Below are positions 9,095-18,149 of a DNA stretch of 64,000 nt, piece after piece. This stretch comes from Salipiger sp. H15 (GTDB lineage Bacteria; Pseudomonadota; Alphaproteobacteria; Rhodobacterales; Rhodobacteraceae), in assembly GCF_040409955.1 (NCBI RefSeq), contig NZ_CP123390.1:112850-176849 (forward strand), given 5' to 3'. The position numbers were made by a program, and so were the translations under genes. Below the pieces are notes generated by a model. That model made no database searches, was not told the DNA's origin, and saw only the letters and a program-made list of their open reading frames with translations. Numbering within the stretch: position 1 is the first letter of the stretch; each line of letters begins with the position of its first letter.

Positions 9095-10216
9095 CTAGGC
9101 CGGGACTATCCCATAGTAAAGCGTGTAGGAACCTCCGCGCCCATTGATCCGCCCGGTGTCGAAGCGGAAGCCGATGCCCTCGAAGTTTCGGTTCTCCTCG
9201 CGGGCCGCCAAGCGAACCAGTTCCTTAGGACCTATCTGGCGAGTATTTTCGCCGATCTTTTTGTCGCCGAGAAGGTTCGAGACAGCATCACCGACTCCAG
9301 GCATTAGCGCGCCAAGCGCTGGACCTAGGATCGGGGCAATGATCGGGCCAACGACCGGGATGAGTCCAAGGGCGGCGACGCCAATGGTATGGACGGCGAG
9401 CAAGGCCTTTTTGACATCGTCGCGATATTTATCCGGATCACCACCGGGTCCATGTTCTACCAGAACGGTATCGAGCACCAGGCCATAGGGTTTACCGCGG
9501 TAGACCTCCATCGCGGGCACCATCGGGCGGGACTGTCCGTCGCGCATGTTGTCGTAGATTTGGGTTCGCTGGGTGGCGACATCATTGGCCGATGCGACGC
9601 TTATCACCGCGAAGGGAGAGTCGTCGCCCAGCCCATCGATCTTGTCGAAGCAATACATGCCCGTGTAGTGGATTACGATCCCCCTGAGGTCGATCGCGCC
9701 CAGATCGTCCCACCAGTATATGTCGCCGTGCTGGAAGCCGGTGGCGCGACCGCCATCAAAGTCTATCTCGTCAGTCATCGGGTAGCCTAGATAGGAATTC
9801 TCCCAGCCAAGCGCCTCCCATCTGTCGCGAATGGCCCCGTAGATCGCGTGCGCCCCGGTTCCGGGACTCCAGTAGATGGACTTGCCGCCCTCGAAGTGAT
9901 TGTACCGTCCGCTACGATCAGGGGTCTCGGTCTCATCCGTCGCGGGCACCCCGAAATGTAAACCATTCATCTCGAGCCATTTCCTATAGATCGCACCATG
10001 AATCTCAAAGGCGCGCTTTGCCTTCTTGTTGTAGCAAATGCAGGACCCGTTCTTGAAGAACCAGACCTTGCCGATTTCCTTGTGATCAATGTTGCCCAGT
10101 CGCGCTGCCCCTCCCATGGCGTTGAATTTTTCCTCAATAGCGCGATCTCCCTCGTGAAACATCAACGGTTGGGGACCGGGTTGCTTGCCGATGATGTTCG
10201 GTCCAGCGTTTGGCAT
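9095..10216 (-). CDS. LGFP-repeat protein
   Basis: This 373-residue protein carries several LGFP-type repeats in its first half: AIEEKFNAMGGAARLGN, YRKWLEMNGLHFGVPATDE and RDRWEALGWENSYLGYPMTDE. These repeats, about 50 residues each, are known from cell-wall-associated actinobacterial proteins and hydrolases. The second half is a separate domain with a glycine/proline-rich hydrophobic stretch (IPVVGPIIAPILGPALGALMPG) and an ending rich in GRINGRGGSYTLYYG. The start (MPNAGPN) is fixed by a GGAG site; there is no signal peptide. It is convergent with a relic and lies upstream of nothing obvious. Function unknown; a surface-binding or secreted effector-like role is possible. Confidence 0.75.
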   Translation of the reverse strand: MPNAGPNIIGKQPGPQPLMFHEGDRAIEEKFNAMGGAARLGNIDHKEIGKVWFFKNGSCICYNKKAKRAFEIHGAIYRKWLEMNGLHFGVPATDETETPDRSGRYNHFEGGKSIYWSPGTGAHAIYGAIRDRWEALGWENSYLGYPMTDEIDFDGGRATGFQHGDIYWWDDLGAIDLRGIVIHYTGMYCFDKIDGLGDDSPFAVISVASANDVATQRTQIYDNMRDGQSRPMVPAMEVYRGKPYGLVLDTVLVEHGPGGDPDKYRDDVKKALLAVHTIGVAALGLIPVVGPIIAPILGPALGALMPGVGDAVSNLLGDKKIGENTRQIGPKELVRLAAREENRNFEGIGFRFDTGRINGRGGSYTLYYGIVPA

Positions 10217-10448
10217 CGGGTTCTCCTGTGAGACAGTTGCAGCCAATAGAAGGGCGCCAGATCGAGCTAAGCACGTCTGCGGAAATGCCGAGAAATCTCT
10301 GTCCAAATGCAAGAGAATTGACTTCGCTCTGCGGCGGCCCTGATTTCAGACTAGCCCGAAAGGCAGTGACTGGCGTCCACCAGATGGTGGAGAACTGTTG
10401 TGACTGGCACAGAGGGTGAGATCGGACATAAGTCGGTGTAGGGCTGTC

Positions 10449-11567
10449 CTAGAGCGCCAACTGGTGGACGATGCGAACAAGATCGCTCTGGCGCCGTGAC
10501 CCTGTCTTGCTTAGAACCTTTAGCAGATGAGTCCGGACTGTACTGACCGCACAATCTCGTACTTCTGCTACTTCTTCAATGGAACTGCCTTGGGCGAGAT
10601 GAAGCATTACTTCAGATTCGGTCGGCTTTAATCCAAACACTGCCGATAGGATATTGGGGCCGATCATTGGGCGTGCAGACTGCGTTCCAACAAAGACAAC
10701 AGCCCGGGGACCAATAGGCAGTGATCCGCTCAAATGGCGCTCTACCGGGAGTATGTGCAAGACAGCACCGGACCGCGGTCCGTGCTCACCCGGCACCCCA
10801 ATTCCTACAGCAGCAGTCGGTACTGTGCTGCGAATAACCTCGCATATCTTTGCATGCAGCGCCTTCGTCAGCGCTGTCGAGCCGGCGGAAATCCGGCCTT
10901 TTGCCGAACGCAGTAGTCCACCGTGGCGCAAGATTGCTTCGGCGGCATGGTTGGCAAAATGGATAGTGCCTGCCTCATCGACCAGCATCATCGGCGCGCT
11001 CAGCGTGTTCAGCGTGTTCTCGAAGTCCATGAGTTCCACGAGCCTATAGTTCAGGAGGTCGGAAATCGTGGCCGCCCGCCGAATATGTACCCCAAAGAGC
11101 TCCGATAGTTCGCGATCCCGATCTGTGGCCTCGCGGGCCAAGAAGAATGCTGCCATCGCGAAGCGATTGACATCCTTCATCAGGCAACAGGCGCTTGAAT
11201 CAACAAGGCCATTCGGCTCCACCCATTCCCTGAAGAAGCGACTACTCTCAAACACCCTTCGATCGATGGCATCAATTGAGCAGATAGCCTTATCTACAGT
11301 CATCAGGGAAGCATTGTAGAACTCGGGCGGCATGAGAGCACCATAGGTATCGAGAAAATCTCGGCTTGATCTGCTGTCCCCGTCTGACATGATCTGATTT
11401 CGAAGCGTCCGGGTACGTGTGTCGAATACGACAATCCCTGCCGAAATCGCGTCGCGATATGCCGCGACCGCCGTAAGAGCAATCTCCCAGCGCGTCGAAT
11501 CCAACGCGGCATCGTAGAGCTCGCCGATCAGAGAGTTCAGTTCCTGCATCGAATCCATCCCGGACAT
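10449..11567 (-). CDS. LuxR-family regulator
   Basis: This 372-residue regulator ends in a LuxR helix-turn-helix: FGLKPTESEVMLHLAQGSSIEEVAEV, then STVRTHLLKVLSKTGSRRQSDLV. The N-terminal 200 residues are not an acyl-homoserine-lactone domain; the middle contains a PAS-like stretch (LSAPMMLVDEAGTIHFANHAAEAIL). It therefore resembles the PAS-LuxR regulators common in Alphaproteobacteria, in which the input signal is unknown. The ATG at 11567 has no strong ribosome site; nearby internal methionines at codons 4 and 7 are alternatives. Neighbours are the LGFP protein (convergent in direction of reading, same strand) and an IS66 relic upstream. Confidence 0.85.
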   Translation of the reverse strand: MSGMDSMQELNSLIGELYDAALDSTRWEIALTAVAAYRDAISAGIVVFDTRTRTLRNQIMSDGDSRSSRDFLDTYGALMPPEFYNASLMTVDKAICSIDAIDRRVFESSRFFREWVEPNGLVDSSACCLMKDVNRFAMAAFFLAREATDRDRELSELFGVHIRRAATISDLLNYRLVELMDFENTLNTLSAPMMLVDEAGTIHFANHAAEAILRHGGLLRSAKGRISAGSTALTKALHAKICEVIRSTVPTAAVGIGVPGEHGPRSGAVLHILPVERHLSGSLPIGPRAVVFVGTQSARPMIGPNILSAVFGLKPTESEVMLHLAQGSSIEEVAEVRDCAVSTVRTHLLKVLSKTGSRRQSDLVRIVHQLAL

Positions 11568-11928
11568 CGCATTGCTTTGAACTGGCAGTTGGCGACGCAG
11601 GCAGCTTCAACGTCCTGGCGTTGCATCTCACACTAACACGTTTCGAATGTGACGAGGGATGAATTTACTCGCCCACTCCAGACCACAACCAAGGAAAAGG
11701 AACGTTTCGAACTCCTTTCGATGCGCCCCAAGCAGCATGACCGCTTTTACCCTATGCCGTCGCCAACGGGATATCGCGCTACCGTCCGCTCGCTGCGCAT
11801 TCCGGCCGGTCCAGGGCGAATCTGCCGTGCGTCCGCTTCCTGCACTGAGCAGACATGCGGGCAGACCCCACCATCGACTGATCACTAGGCTCCAGACTTG
11901 CTCTGATGCTGTAACCGCCCCCCGACGG

Positions 11929-12190
11929 CATCGATGCGCCCCTTCGCCGAGCCGATTGATCTTATGATCGTCGACGTGGTCGAGGACATGGTCACTTAGC
12001 CTGCGAGTTCACGGGCGCTTCCTGGCGGTCTCGATCACGTCATCGCCCGAGCGCGGTTTCTGCCACCGCTACTAAGGCCTGCGAAATCCCACTTGCGGCG
12101 CCCGAGCCCGATGAAACGCAATTCGCGTTCGGCGGGACACTTGTCGATGCTGATACGTCCGCCATCGAGGTAGAGCTCGAAGGAGGTCGG
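11929..12190 (-). pseudogene. IS66-family transposase (tnpC) C-terminal relic
   Basis: On the minus strand the sequence encodes FELYLDGGRISIDKCPAERE, then LRFIGLGRRKWDFAG (12188-12077), the counterpart of the conserved IS66 NNAAERALRPIGIGRKNWLFAG block. After frame changes it encodes VIETARKRP and LSDHVLDHVDDHKINRL (to about 11929), matching the usual LIETAKLNG... VLDRIADHKINRL. At least one stop and one frameshift interrupt it, and the N-terminal two-thirds are missing, so it is inactive. Confidence 0.75.
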
Positions 12191-12309
12191 AATCCTTCGG
12201 AAGAAATTCAGGGTTTGTTCAGGACTTCGTCACGCTGGTTGCTCAATCTTGCATTCAAGGTGCGGAGCTCTTGTCCGCGCTGCCCCCTTGCCGAATTGGG
12301 AGTTATCGG

Positions 12310-12636
12310 ATGTCACGACCGTTCCTTTGCACTGCTTCAGCAATCCTGCTTTCAACGGCATCATTGTGTGGACTGCCGTCGTACAGCGCAAATGCTGACG
12401 CAACCTTCGATTTCGCATCAACTACCCAATATCGAATGATAGAACTTTTGGTTTTGGCCTGCCAAACGGCGACCTGCCGAGAGGTATCGCTGCTATATGA
12501 CGCCTACGAAGTGTCATTGATGACCTGCATGGTCATGGGTCAGCACGAAGCGGCACGGTGGCAATCCATCAACCCGACGTGGCAGATCAGAAGATGGTCC
12601 TGTCGTTTTGCTCAGACCGATAAGCAGGCGGCATGA
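12310..12636 (+). CDS. Small secreted hypothetical protein
   Basis: This is a 108-residue protein with a typical signal peptide (SRPFLCTASAILLSTASLCGL) followed by about 85 residues with several cysteines (ACQTATC, MTCMV, SCRFAQ). No family is recognised. The ATG at 12310 has a GGGAG site seven bases upstream, which supports translation. It lies between the IS66 relic and the CadC-like regulator and is transcribed towards it. The cysteine pairs suggest a disulphide-bonded periplasmic protein; this is inference. Confidence 0.5.
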   Translation: MSRPFLCTASAILLSTASLCGLPSYSANADATFDFASTTQYRMIELLVLACQTATCREVSLLYDAYEVSLMTCMVMGQHEAARWQSINPTWQIRRWSCRFAQTDKQAA

Positions 12637-12744
12637 ACTAAAGTCATGACAATCCGCGGCTCTCGTCGCGACCCAAGCGAGCGACCTATTGCCACCACTA
12701 AGGCACGCTGCTCGCCGCTTCCCCACGGGCGTGACAGCTTGGAG

Positions 12745-14292
12745 TTACGGCGGTAGACCTGCCTGGCGCAAGCCTTCGAGAATACGGTCCATCTGGCCCG
12801 AGTATCGGAAAAGACTCTGCTCGCCAAATTTACTCACAGTGAGGTTCGGAACCAGCCTGAGCAGCTCGGCGACGACCCTCTTGGCTTCTTCGGTCCGACC
12901 CGACAGGGCCAATGCTGCGGCCAATGCTCTATGGGTCGGGCTGAAGTCCGGATGATGTTGCAGGGCAGCCCGGCCCGCGGCAATGGCAGAAGACATGTCG
13001 CCATTCAGCAAATGCCCAAAGGCCATGCCCGCCTGCAGTCTGAACAATTCTGGATCGCGTGGGCTAAGCTTCAGCGCGGTTTGGAACATACTGATCGCCT
13101 CGGTCGCACGTCCGAGATAGCCGAGAACCCAGCCTGCGAATACATAGGCACGCGCGTCACCGGGATTAATCCTAATACCTTCTTCGATGGCTGCCAGCCC
13201 TTCTTCCAGCGAGCCGTCAAGGAACGCGAGCGCATAGCCACCTGTTGCCAAGGCGGCAGCGTCTCCCGCGCGCGCACCGGAAGTGATCGCGAGGTGCGCC
13301 AATTCGATGCCGCGCCGTGCTTCAGCCCCGAAATCCTCGTACCACCCATGGGCGACGCGCAGCGTATAGGCCCATGCCGCCAAACCTGCCGCCAACCCGT
13401 AATCTGGTTCTAGCGCGAGTGCTTGGTCGGCAAGTGCCAGTGCCAGCCGGTTGCCATCCGGCGTCATTCGCCGGATCGCGGCATGGGCGGCGAGGCAGAT
13501 GTCGTAAGCCTCCAAACTCTCCGGCGGCTTGCGACATACCCGGCTGATCTCAGCCGTCTCCATTCGAGGTACCATCGCACCAAGGATGTTCTGGGTGACC
13601 TGATCGTGTAGGGTAAAGATCTCCGTGTCTACGCTATCGAAATGGTCCCCCCAGAGTTCCGTGCCCGAGTTCACCTCGACCAACCGCGCGGTGACACGAA
13701 GGCGGGCGCCGGAGCGGCGCGCGGAGCCGGACACTACGTAGCGCACGCTGAGTGTTCGCGCGACAGCGAAGTCGTCCAACTGGGCGTCACAGAGGGCCCG
13801 CGCGCTGTCGTGAGCGACCACGAAAATCTGGCGGAAGCGCCCCAAACCTGCGCTGATTTCTTCCGCGAGTCCGTCTGCAATTCGATCGGCGGGATCATAG
13901 GTTACGAAGGGGAGAACCAATACAGATGGGCGCGCCACTGCGTCTGGCGCTGCAGTGTCTGTCGTGGTCTCGCTTGTCTCGACCCCGTCAGAGACAAAAA
14001 GATAGCCGCGACGCGGCAGCGTGCGGACACGTGATGCTGAGGGGCCGAGGAGACGCCGGAGCTCCGAAACACATTGAGTTAATGAATCGTCCGAAACCGT
14101 GACTTCGGGCCAAACGGCGTCCATCAAGATGCTCTTGTCGAGAACCCGCCCGGGATTGGAAAGGAAATAGGTTAATAGCGCCAAAGCCTTGGGCCGTATT
14201 TGTAGGTTCTGGCCGGCGCGCTGCAGTTGCCCGACATGCTGGTCCAGCACAAACCCGTCAAATTCCCAATGCCTGGAAGGATCAAATTCCAT
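12745..14292 (-). CDS. CadC-like winged-helix regulator with TolB-like and TPR domains
   Basis: This 515-residue regulator starts with an OmpR/PhoB-type winged helix (residues 9-100: LQIRPKALALLTYFLSNPGR, SILMDAVWPEVTVSDDSLTQ, VRTLPRRGYLF). A TolB-like segment follows (SVLVLPFVTYDPADRIADGL, YVVSGSARRSGARLRVTARL), then TPR-type repeats from about residue 260 (ALALEPDYGLAAGLAAW, ALKLSPRDPELFRLQAG). No transmembrane helix is seen. The second half resembles those of the regulators at 3430-5388 and 28938-30716. It is divergent from the arylsulfatase-MoxR gene set across 726 bases and is the obvious candidate to control it. Confidence 0.87.
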   Translation of the reverse strand: MEFDPSRHWEFDGFVLDQHVGQLQRAGQNLQIRPKALALLTYFLSNPGRVLDKSILMDAVWPEVTVSDDSLTQCVSELRRLLGPSASRVRTLPRRGYLFVSDGVETSETTTDTAAPDAVARPSVLVLPFVTYDPADRIADGLAEEISAGLGRFRQIFVVAHDSARALCDAQLDDFAVARTLSVRYVVSGSARRSGARLRVTARLVEVNSGTELWGDHFDSVDTEIFTLHDQVTQNILGAMVPRMETAEISRVCRKPPESLEAYDICLAAHAAIRRMTPDGNRLALALADQALALEPDYGLAAGLAAWAYTLRVAHGWYEDFGAEARRGIELAHLAITSGARAGDAAALATGGYALAFLDGSLEEGLAAIEEGIRINPGDARAYVFAGWVLGYLGRATEAISMFQTALKLSPRDPELFRLQAGMAFGHLLNGDMSSAIAAGRAALQHHPDFSPTHRALAAALALSGRTEEAKRVVAELLRLVPNLTVSKFGEQSLFRYSGQMDRILEGLRQAGLPP

Positions 14293-15018
14293 CGGCGCTT
14301 TGGATTTATGGGGCGTGTAAATTTTAGAACCCCTTCAGCCCGGTTTCAGGACATTCATGCCCCTGTCCGCAAGACTCGCGCAGAAGCCGCAGTTCTGTGC
14401 GGCAGGTTAGGAGCAGCTTCTGCACATGTCAAAGTTGCATCAATAATGTTTGCGCTAACCCTGCGGCAGTCGCACCTCTTTTCATCTGCAACGCACGCCA
14501 CAAGAAAGCGTCGCCGTGTAGCGCCGCCGCAAGGCAGCAGAGAACCCTTTCACGAGGTTCGACTCTCCTCGCATAAACAGCAACGGACAGAACGGAACAC
14601 TCCGCAGACAGTTTGCACTCGTTGATTGAGAAAAATTTCGCTCATTTTCAAAAACTTCTCCTCAAAATGACTAACCAAAGGTTACGCTACGACAATCTTG
14701 AGCAATCAGGAGTAGATTCTTTGAATATGTCCTCTCGTCGCAGGACTGCGGCAGTGCCTTCTACAAAAGTTCACATGGACAGCAAAGTGTCCGACTGGTC
14801 CGTGCACCATCCTTTGACTCGAACGATCGTCCGTTCGAACCATCGATCTCCTGTCGCCAGTGCAACTGGCAATATTAAGCCCGAGATCACCTAAATCACC
14901 ATGGCCCGGGTCGGTCCGAAGGGGAGTTCCTAGGCTGGTGGAGTTACAATCGCGGCGCCGCGCCGGGGCGCAGATCACCCAAAAAATGATTTTCTGAATT
15001 CAGATAGGAGAATGGCTC
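14293..15018. promoter_or_regulatory. Long divergent intergenic region between regulator and sulfatase
   Basis: The region must contain the promoters of both the winged-helix regulator and the sulfatase gene. A perfect inverted repeat TCGAACG-ATCGTC-CGTTCGA sits at 14819-14838, about 180 bases before the sulfatase start, and is a possible operator. Part of it (14590-14720) is AT-rich compared with the surroundings. A short open frame at 14613-14894 has no ribosome site or family match. The AGGAG site of the sulfatase ends the region. Confidence 0.45.
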
Positions 15019-16578
15019 ATGTCAGCGAAAAACCTCAGTCGCATTCCGTTACTATTGCTCTCCGCGCTCACGCTTCTGCTCGCAACCTTCTCAAGCGCCA
15101 GCTTTGCCCAGGATGCCGAGCGCCCGAACATCCTGATCATCTGGGGCGACGATATCGGCATGTGGAATGTCAGTGCCTATCATCGCGGGATGATGGGCGG
15201 CGAGACGCCGAATATCGATAGCATCGCTGCAGACGGTATGATCTTCATGGATCACTACGGTCACGCCTCCTGCACCGCAGGCCGGGCCTCGTTCATCACT
15301 GGCCAATATCCGATCCGGACGGGTCTTAGTACTGTCGGCCTGCCGGGCGCGCCGCAGGGCCTTCAGGCTGAGGACCCCACCATCGCCGAGCTGCTGAAAC
15401 CGCTGGGTTATGCGACCGGGCAATTCGGCAAGAACCACCTTGGCGACCGCGACGAGCACCTGCCGACGGCGCATGGGTTCGACGAGTTCTTCGGCATTCT
15501 CTATCACCTGAATGCGGGTGAGTATCCGGAGCAATACGACTATCCCGACGAAGAGGGCCAGGCGGCTCTCGGGCTGCAGCAGCGCGGGGTGATCCAGGCG
15601 CGTGCACTCGATGACGGCGACCAGGACATCCAGGATCTCGGGCCCTTCGGCCAGGAGCGGCAGCGCGTGCTGGATGACGAGGTCATGGTGCAGTCGATGG
15701 ACTTCATCCGCCGCAGCGTGGAGGCGGGCGACCCCTTCTTCGTCTGGCACAATTTCTCGCGGATGCATTACCGCACGAACCTCAAGCCGGAATCCGACGG
15801 CGTGACCGGCTACGGCCTCTATGCCGACGGCATGAAGGAGGTGGACGACTACGTGGGGCAACTGCTCGGACTGCTCGACGAACTCGGCGTGGCCGACAAC
15901 ACCATCGTCATGTTCTCGACCGACAACGGTGCGGCGTCCAACTCCTGGCCCGACGGCGGCAACCAGCCGTTCAAGGGTCAGAAGGGCGTCAGCGCCTATG
16001 AAGGCGGCTTCCGCGTGCCGATGCTGGTGAAATGGGATGGTCATATCCCTGCGGGCGTCTCGACTGGCGAGTTCATGACCATGGAAGACTGGATGCCCAC
16101 GCTCCTGTCCTTCCTCGGTGACCCCACGCTGAAAGAGGAGCTTCTGGAGGGCAAGCAGGTCGGCGACATGACCTACAAGGTTCACCTCGACGGCTATGAC
16201 CAGTCGGACATCCTGCTGAACAACGGTGAGACCAAGCGCAAGGAGTTCTTCTACTTCACTGAGACCACCTTCCACGGCCTGCGGGTCGGCGACTGGAAGT
16301 TCCAGTTCCGCGATCAGGAACACTGGTTCCGCTCGCCGCAGCCGGAGCTGTCCACGCCGATCATCACCAACCTGAAGCTGGACCCGTTCGAGCGGTTCCA
16401 CGATTCCCGCGGCTATGACGAGTGGGCCGAGAACCGCAGCTGGCTGATCGGCACGCTGGGCGGGGTCATGGGCGAGTTCGTCGCGTCCTTCAAGGACTTC
16501 CCGGTCCGCCAAAAGAGCTTCTCGCCGCAGGTCGGGAACTTCACCGAGATGCTCTATTCGGCTGGGGAAGCCGAATAA
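15019..16578 (+). CDS. Periplasmic arylsulfatase with CTAGR active-site motif
   Basis: This 519-residue sulfatase hydrolyses sulfate esters in the periplasm. A signal peptide ends near residue 31 (FSSASFAQDA). The metal-binding WGDDIG pair is D44/D45. The residue that is normally converted to formylglycine is C85 in HASCTAGRASFITG; the motif reads C-T-A-G-R instead of the classical C-x-P-S-R. Other sulfatase motifs follow: GQFGKNHLGD (K138, H140), MFSTDNGAASNSWPDGG and FKGQKGVSAYEGGFRVP. The length is typical. An AGGAG site precedes the ATG. The DUF58-to-MoxR gene set starts 135 bases downstream on the same strand. No formylglycine-generating enzyme is in the window, so activation must rely on one elsewhere. 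Confidence 0.92.
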   Translation: MSAKNLSRIPLLLLSALTLLLATFSSASFAQDAERPNILIIWGDDIGMWNVSAYHRGMMGGETPNIDSIAADGMIFMDHYGHASCTAGRASFITGQYPIRTGLSTVGLPGAPQGLQAEDPTIAELLKPLGYATGQFGKNHLGDRDEHLPTAHGFDEFFGILYHLNAGEYPEQYDYPDEEGQAALGLQQRGVIQARALDDGDQDIQDLGPFGQERQRVLDDEVMVQSMDFIRRSVEAGDPFFVWHNFSRMHYRTNLKPESDGVTGYGLYADGMKEVDDYVGQLLGLLDELGVADNTIVMFSTDNGAASNSWPDGGNQPFKGQKGVSAYEGGFRVPMLVKWDGHIPAGVSTGEFMTMEDWMPTLLSFLGDPTLKEELLEGKQVGDMTYKVHLDGYDQSDILLNNGETKRKEFFYFTETTFHGLRVGDWKFQFRDQEHWFRSPQPELSTPIITNLKLDPFERFHDSRGYDEWAENRSWLIGTLGGVMGEFVASFKDFPVRQKSFSPQVGNFTEMLYSAGEAE

Positions 16579-16713
16579 CACTGATAGAGCTCAATCGGGG
16601 TGGCGCCGCGCGCGCCGCCCCGAAGACCTCCCTGACCAGAGCGTACAATCCGGTGTCGGTGTGCCCTCCGGGATCCGGGAGAAGGTTTCAGGTTTTCAGG
16701 AGGTAGCCCGGAC

Positions 16714-17679
16714 ATGCGGACCCCGGTCAGCGACAGCCCGTCTGATCCGCGCATCCACGTGGACATGGCGCACTTGCGCAGCTTTGCCTCCAAGGCGACC
16801 GATCTGAGCTTCATGCCGCGCCAGCCCGTGCGCAGCGTTCTCAATGGCCGCAGTGCCTCGGCCCTCCGCGGACGGGGGCTCGATTTCGAGGAGTTGCGCG
16901 GCTACCTGCCCGGCGACGACGTGCGCGACATCGACTGGAAGGTGACCGCCCGGACCGGACGGCCCCACATCCGCGTCTTCACCGAGGAACGCGACCGCCC
17001 CGCGTTAATCGTCGTGGACCAGCGCATGTCTATGTTCTTTGGCTCCAAGCTCAACATGAAGGCGGTCACGGCGGCAGAGGCCGCGGCGCTGATCGCCTTT
17101 CGCATTCTCGATCAGGGCGACCGGGTGGGCGGGATTGTCTTTACGGATCACCGCTTGCAGGAAGTTCGCCCGCAACGCAGCCATGCCGCGGTTCAGAGCT
17201 TCCTCGGCAAGATCGCCGAAGCGAACCTCTCCCTCCATGCCAATGCCGAGGTGGAGAGCCCGATGGGGATCCGTGAGCCGCTGCAGGTCGTGGCGCAGAT
17301 CGCCAAGCGCGATCACCTCATCTTCCTGATCAGCGATTTTGACGAGGTCGACTGGCGATCGGAACGGCTGATCAGCAGCCTGTCGCGGCGCAACGACGTG
17401 ATCCTCTGCCCGGTCAGCGACCCGATGACCCGCACCCCGCCGGCGGATCTCAAGCTGGTGGCCTCGGACGGGCGGATGCAGGCGGAGATTGACACCAGCG
17501 ACCGGGCGACCCTGCAGGCGCTTGCGCGCATGTCACAAAGCCACGCCGAGGCGCTGCAGGGTTGGTCGCGAAAGTTCGGCATCCCTCTGATGCCACTCAC
17601 CGCCGCCGAAGACACGGTTGCGCAGGTCCGCAGGCTACTGGGGGCAAATGTGCGCGGGGTGACAGGGCGCATGCGATGA
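16714..17679 (+). CDS. DUF58-domain protein
   Basis: This 321-residue protein belongs to the DUF58 family, which almost always partners MoxR ATPases. The DUF58 signature is at residues 50-95 (GRGLDFEELRGYLPGDDVRD, then IDWKVTARTGRPHIRVF). The rest is a vWA-like fold, with LIVVDQRMSMFFG where a metal site would lie; the canonical DxSxS is replaced by DQRMS. It starts the second part of the sulfatase gene set, 135 bases after the sulfatase stop, and its stop overlaps the next start (ATGA). No signal peptide is seen, so it is cytoplasmic. Confidence 0.9.
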   Translation: MRTPVSDSPSDPRIHVDMAHLRSFASKATDLSFMPRQPVRSVLNGRSASALRGRGLDFEELRGYLPGDDVRDIDWKVTARTGRPHIRVFTEERDRPALIVVDQRMSMFFGSKLNMKAVTAAEAAALIAFRILDQGDRVGGIVFTDHRLQEVRPQRSHAAVQSFLGKIAEANLSLHANAEVESPMGIREPLQVVAQIAKRDHLIFLISDFDEVDWRSERLISSLSRRNDVILCPVSDPMTRTPPADLKLVASDGRMQAEIDTSDRATLQALARMSQSHAEALQGWSRKFGIPLMPLTAAEDTVAQVRRLLGANVRGVTGRMR

Positions 17680-18149
17680 ACCCGGACCTCGAAAACCTCG
17701 ATCTCGTCGAATTGCTCAAGCTGCTTGAGATGCCACCTGACCCGGCTCAAGTCTCCTACGCACCGCAGACGGCGGGGTGGTGGGTGATGGCGGCTGCGGC
17801 GCTGATCGTGCTCGCCGCACTGGTCTGGGCGCTGCTCCGCCACCGGCGCGCGAATGCCTATCGCCGCGCCGCGTTGCGGGCGCTCGAGCAGGCCGATGAC
17901 GATCCCGCGCAGATCGCGGCGGTGCTCCGCAGAACGGCCGTTGCCGCCTATCCCAGACGGCAGGTCGCGAAGCTCTACGGGGAGGCCTGGCTCAATTTCC
18001 TCGATACGAGTTTCGCCGGAGAGGGCTTCGCGGATGGACCGGGGCGGGTGCTTTCGTCGGCCGCCTATCGTCCCGTCGCCGCCGCGGATCCGTTGCTTCG
18101 CTCCCTCGCCGAGCGCTGGATTCGCAGCCACAAGCGGGGGAAGACATGA
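17676..18149 (+). CDS. DUF4381 membrane protein
   Basis: This 157-residue protein has one transmembrane segment (WWVMAAAALIVLAALVWALL) near residue 35 and a cytoplasmic C-terminal part (YRRAALRALEQADDDPAQIA, AVAAYPRRQVAKLYGEAWL). This is the normal DUF4381 layout, a companion of MoxR/DUF58/vWA operons. The start is set by the ATGA overlap with the DUF58 gene, and its own end overlaps the next gene in the same way. Its exact role is unknown; it probably anchors or links the complex at the inner membrane. Confidence 0.88.
   Translation: MNPDLENLDLVELLKLLEMPPDPAQVSYAPQTAGWWVMAAAALIVLAALVWALLRHRRANAYRRAALRALEQADDDPAQIAAVLRRTAVAAYPRRQVAKLYGEAWLNFLDTSFAGEGFADGPGRVLSSAAYRPVAAADPLLRSLAERWIRSHKRGKT

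Noticed and set aside
14613..14894. 93-codon frame in the long promoter region before the sulfatase
   Set aside because: No ribosome site, no family, and it crosses the inverted repeat at 14819-14838.
15091..16581. Long open frame on the minus strand through the sulfatase gene
   Set aside because: It mirrors the sulfatase codons in a GC-rich gene and has no family-like motifs; the plus-strand sulfatase is unmistakable.
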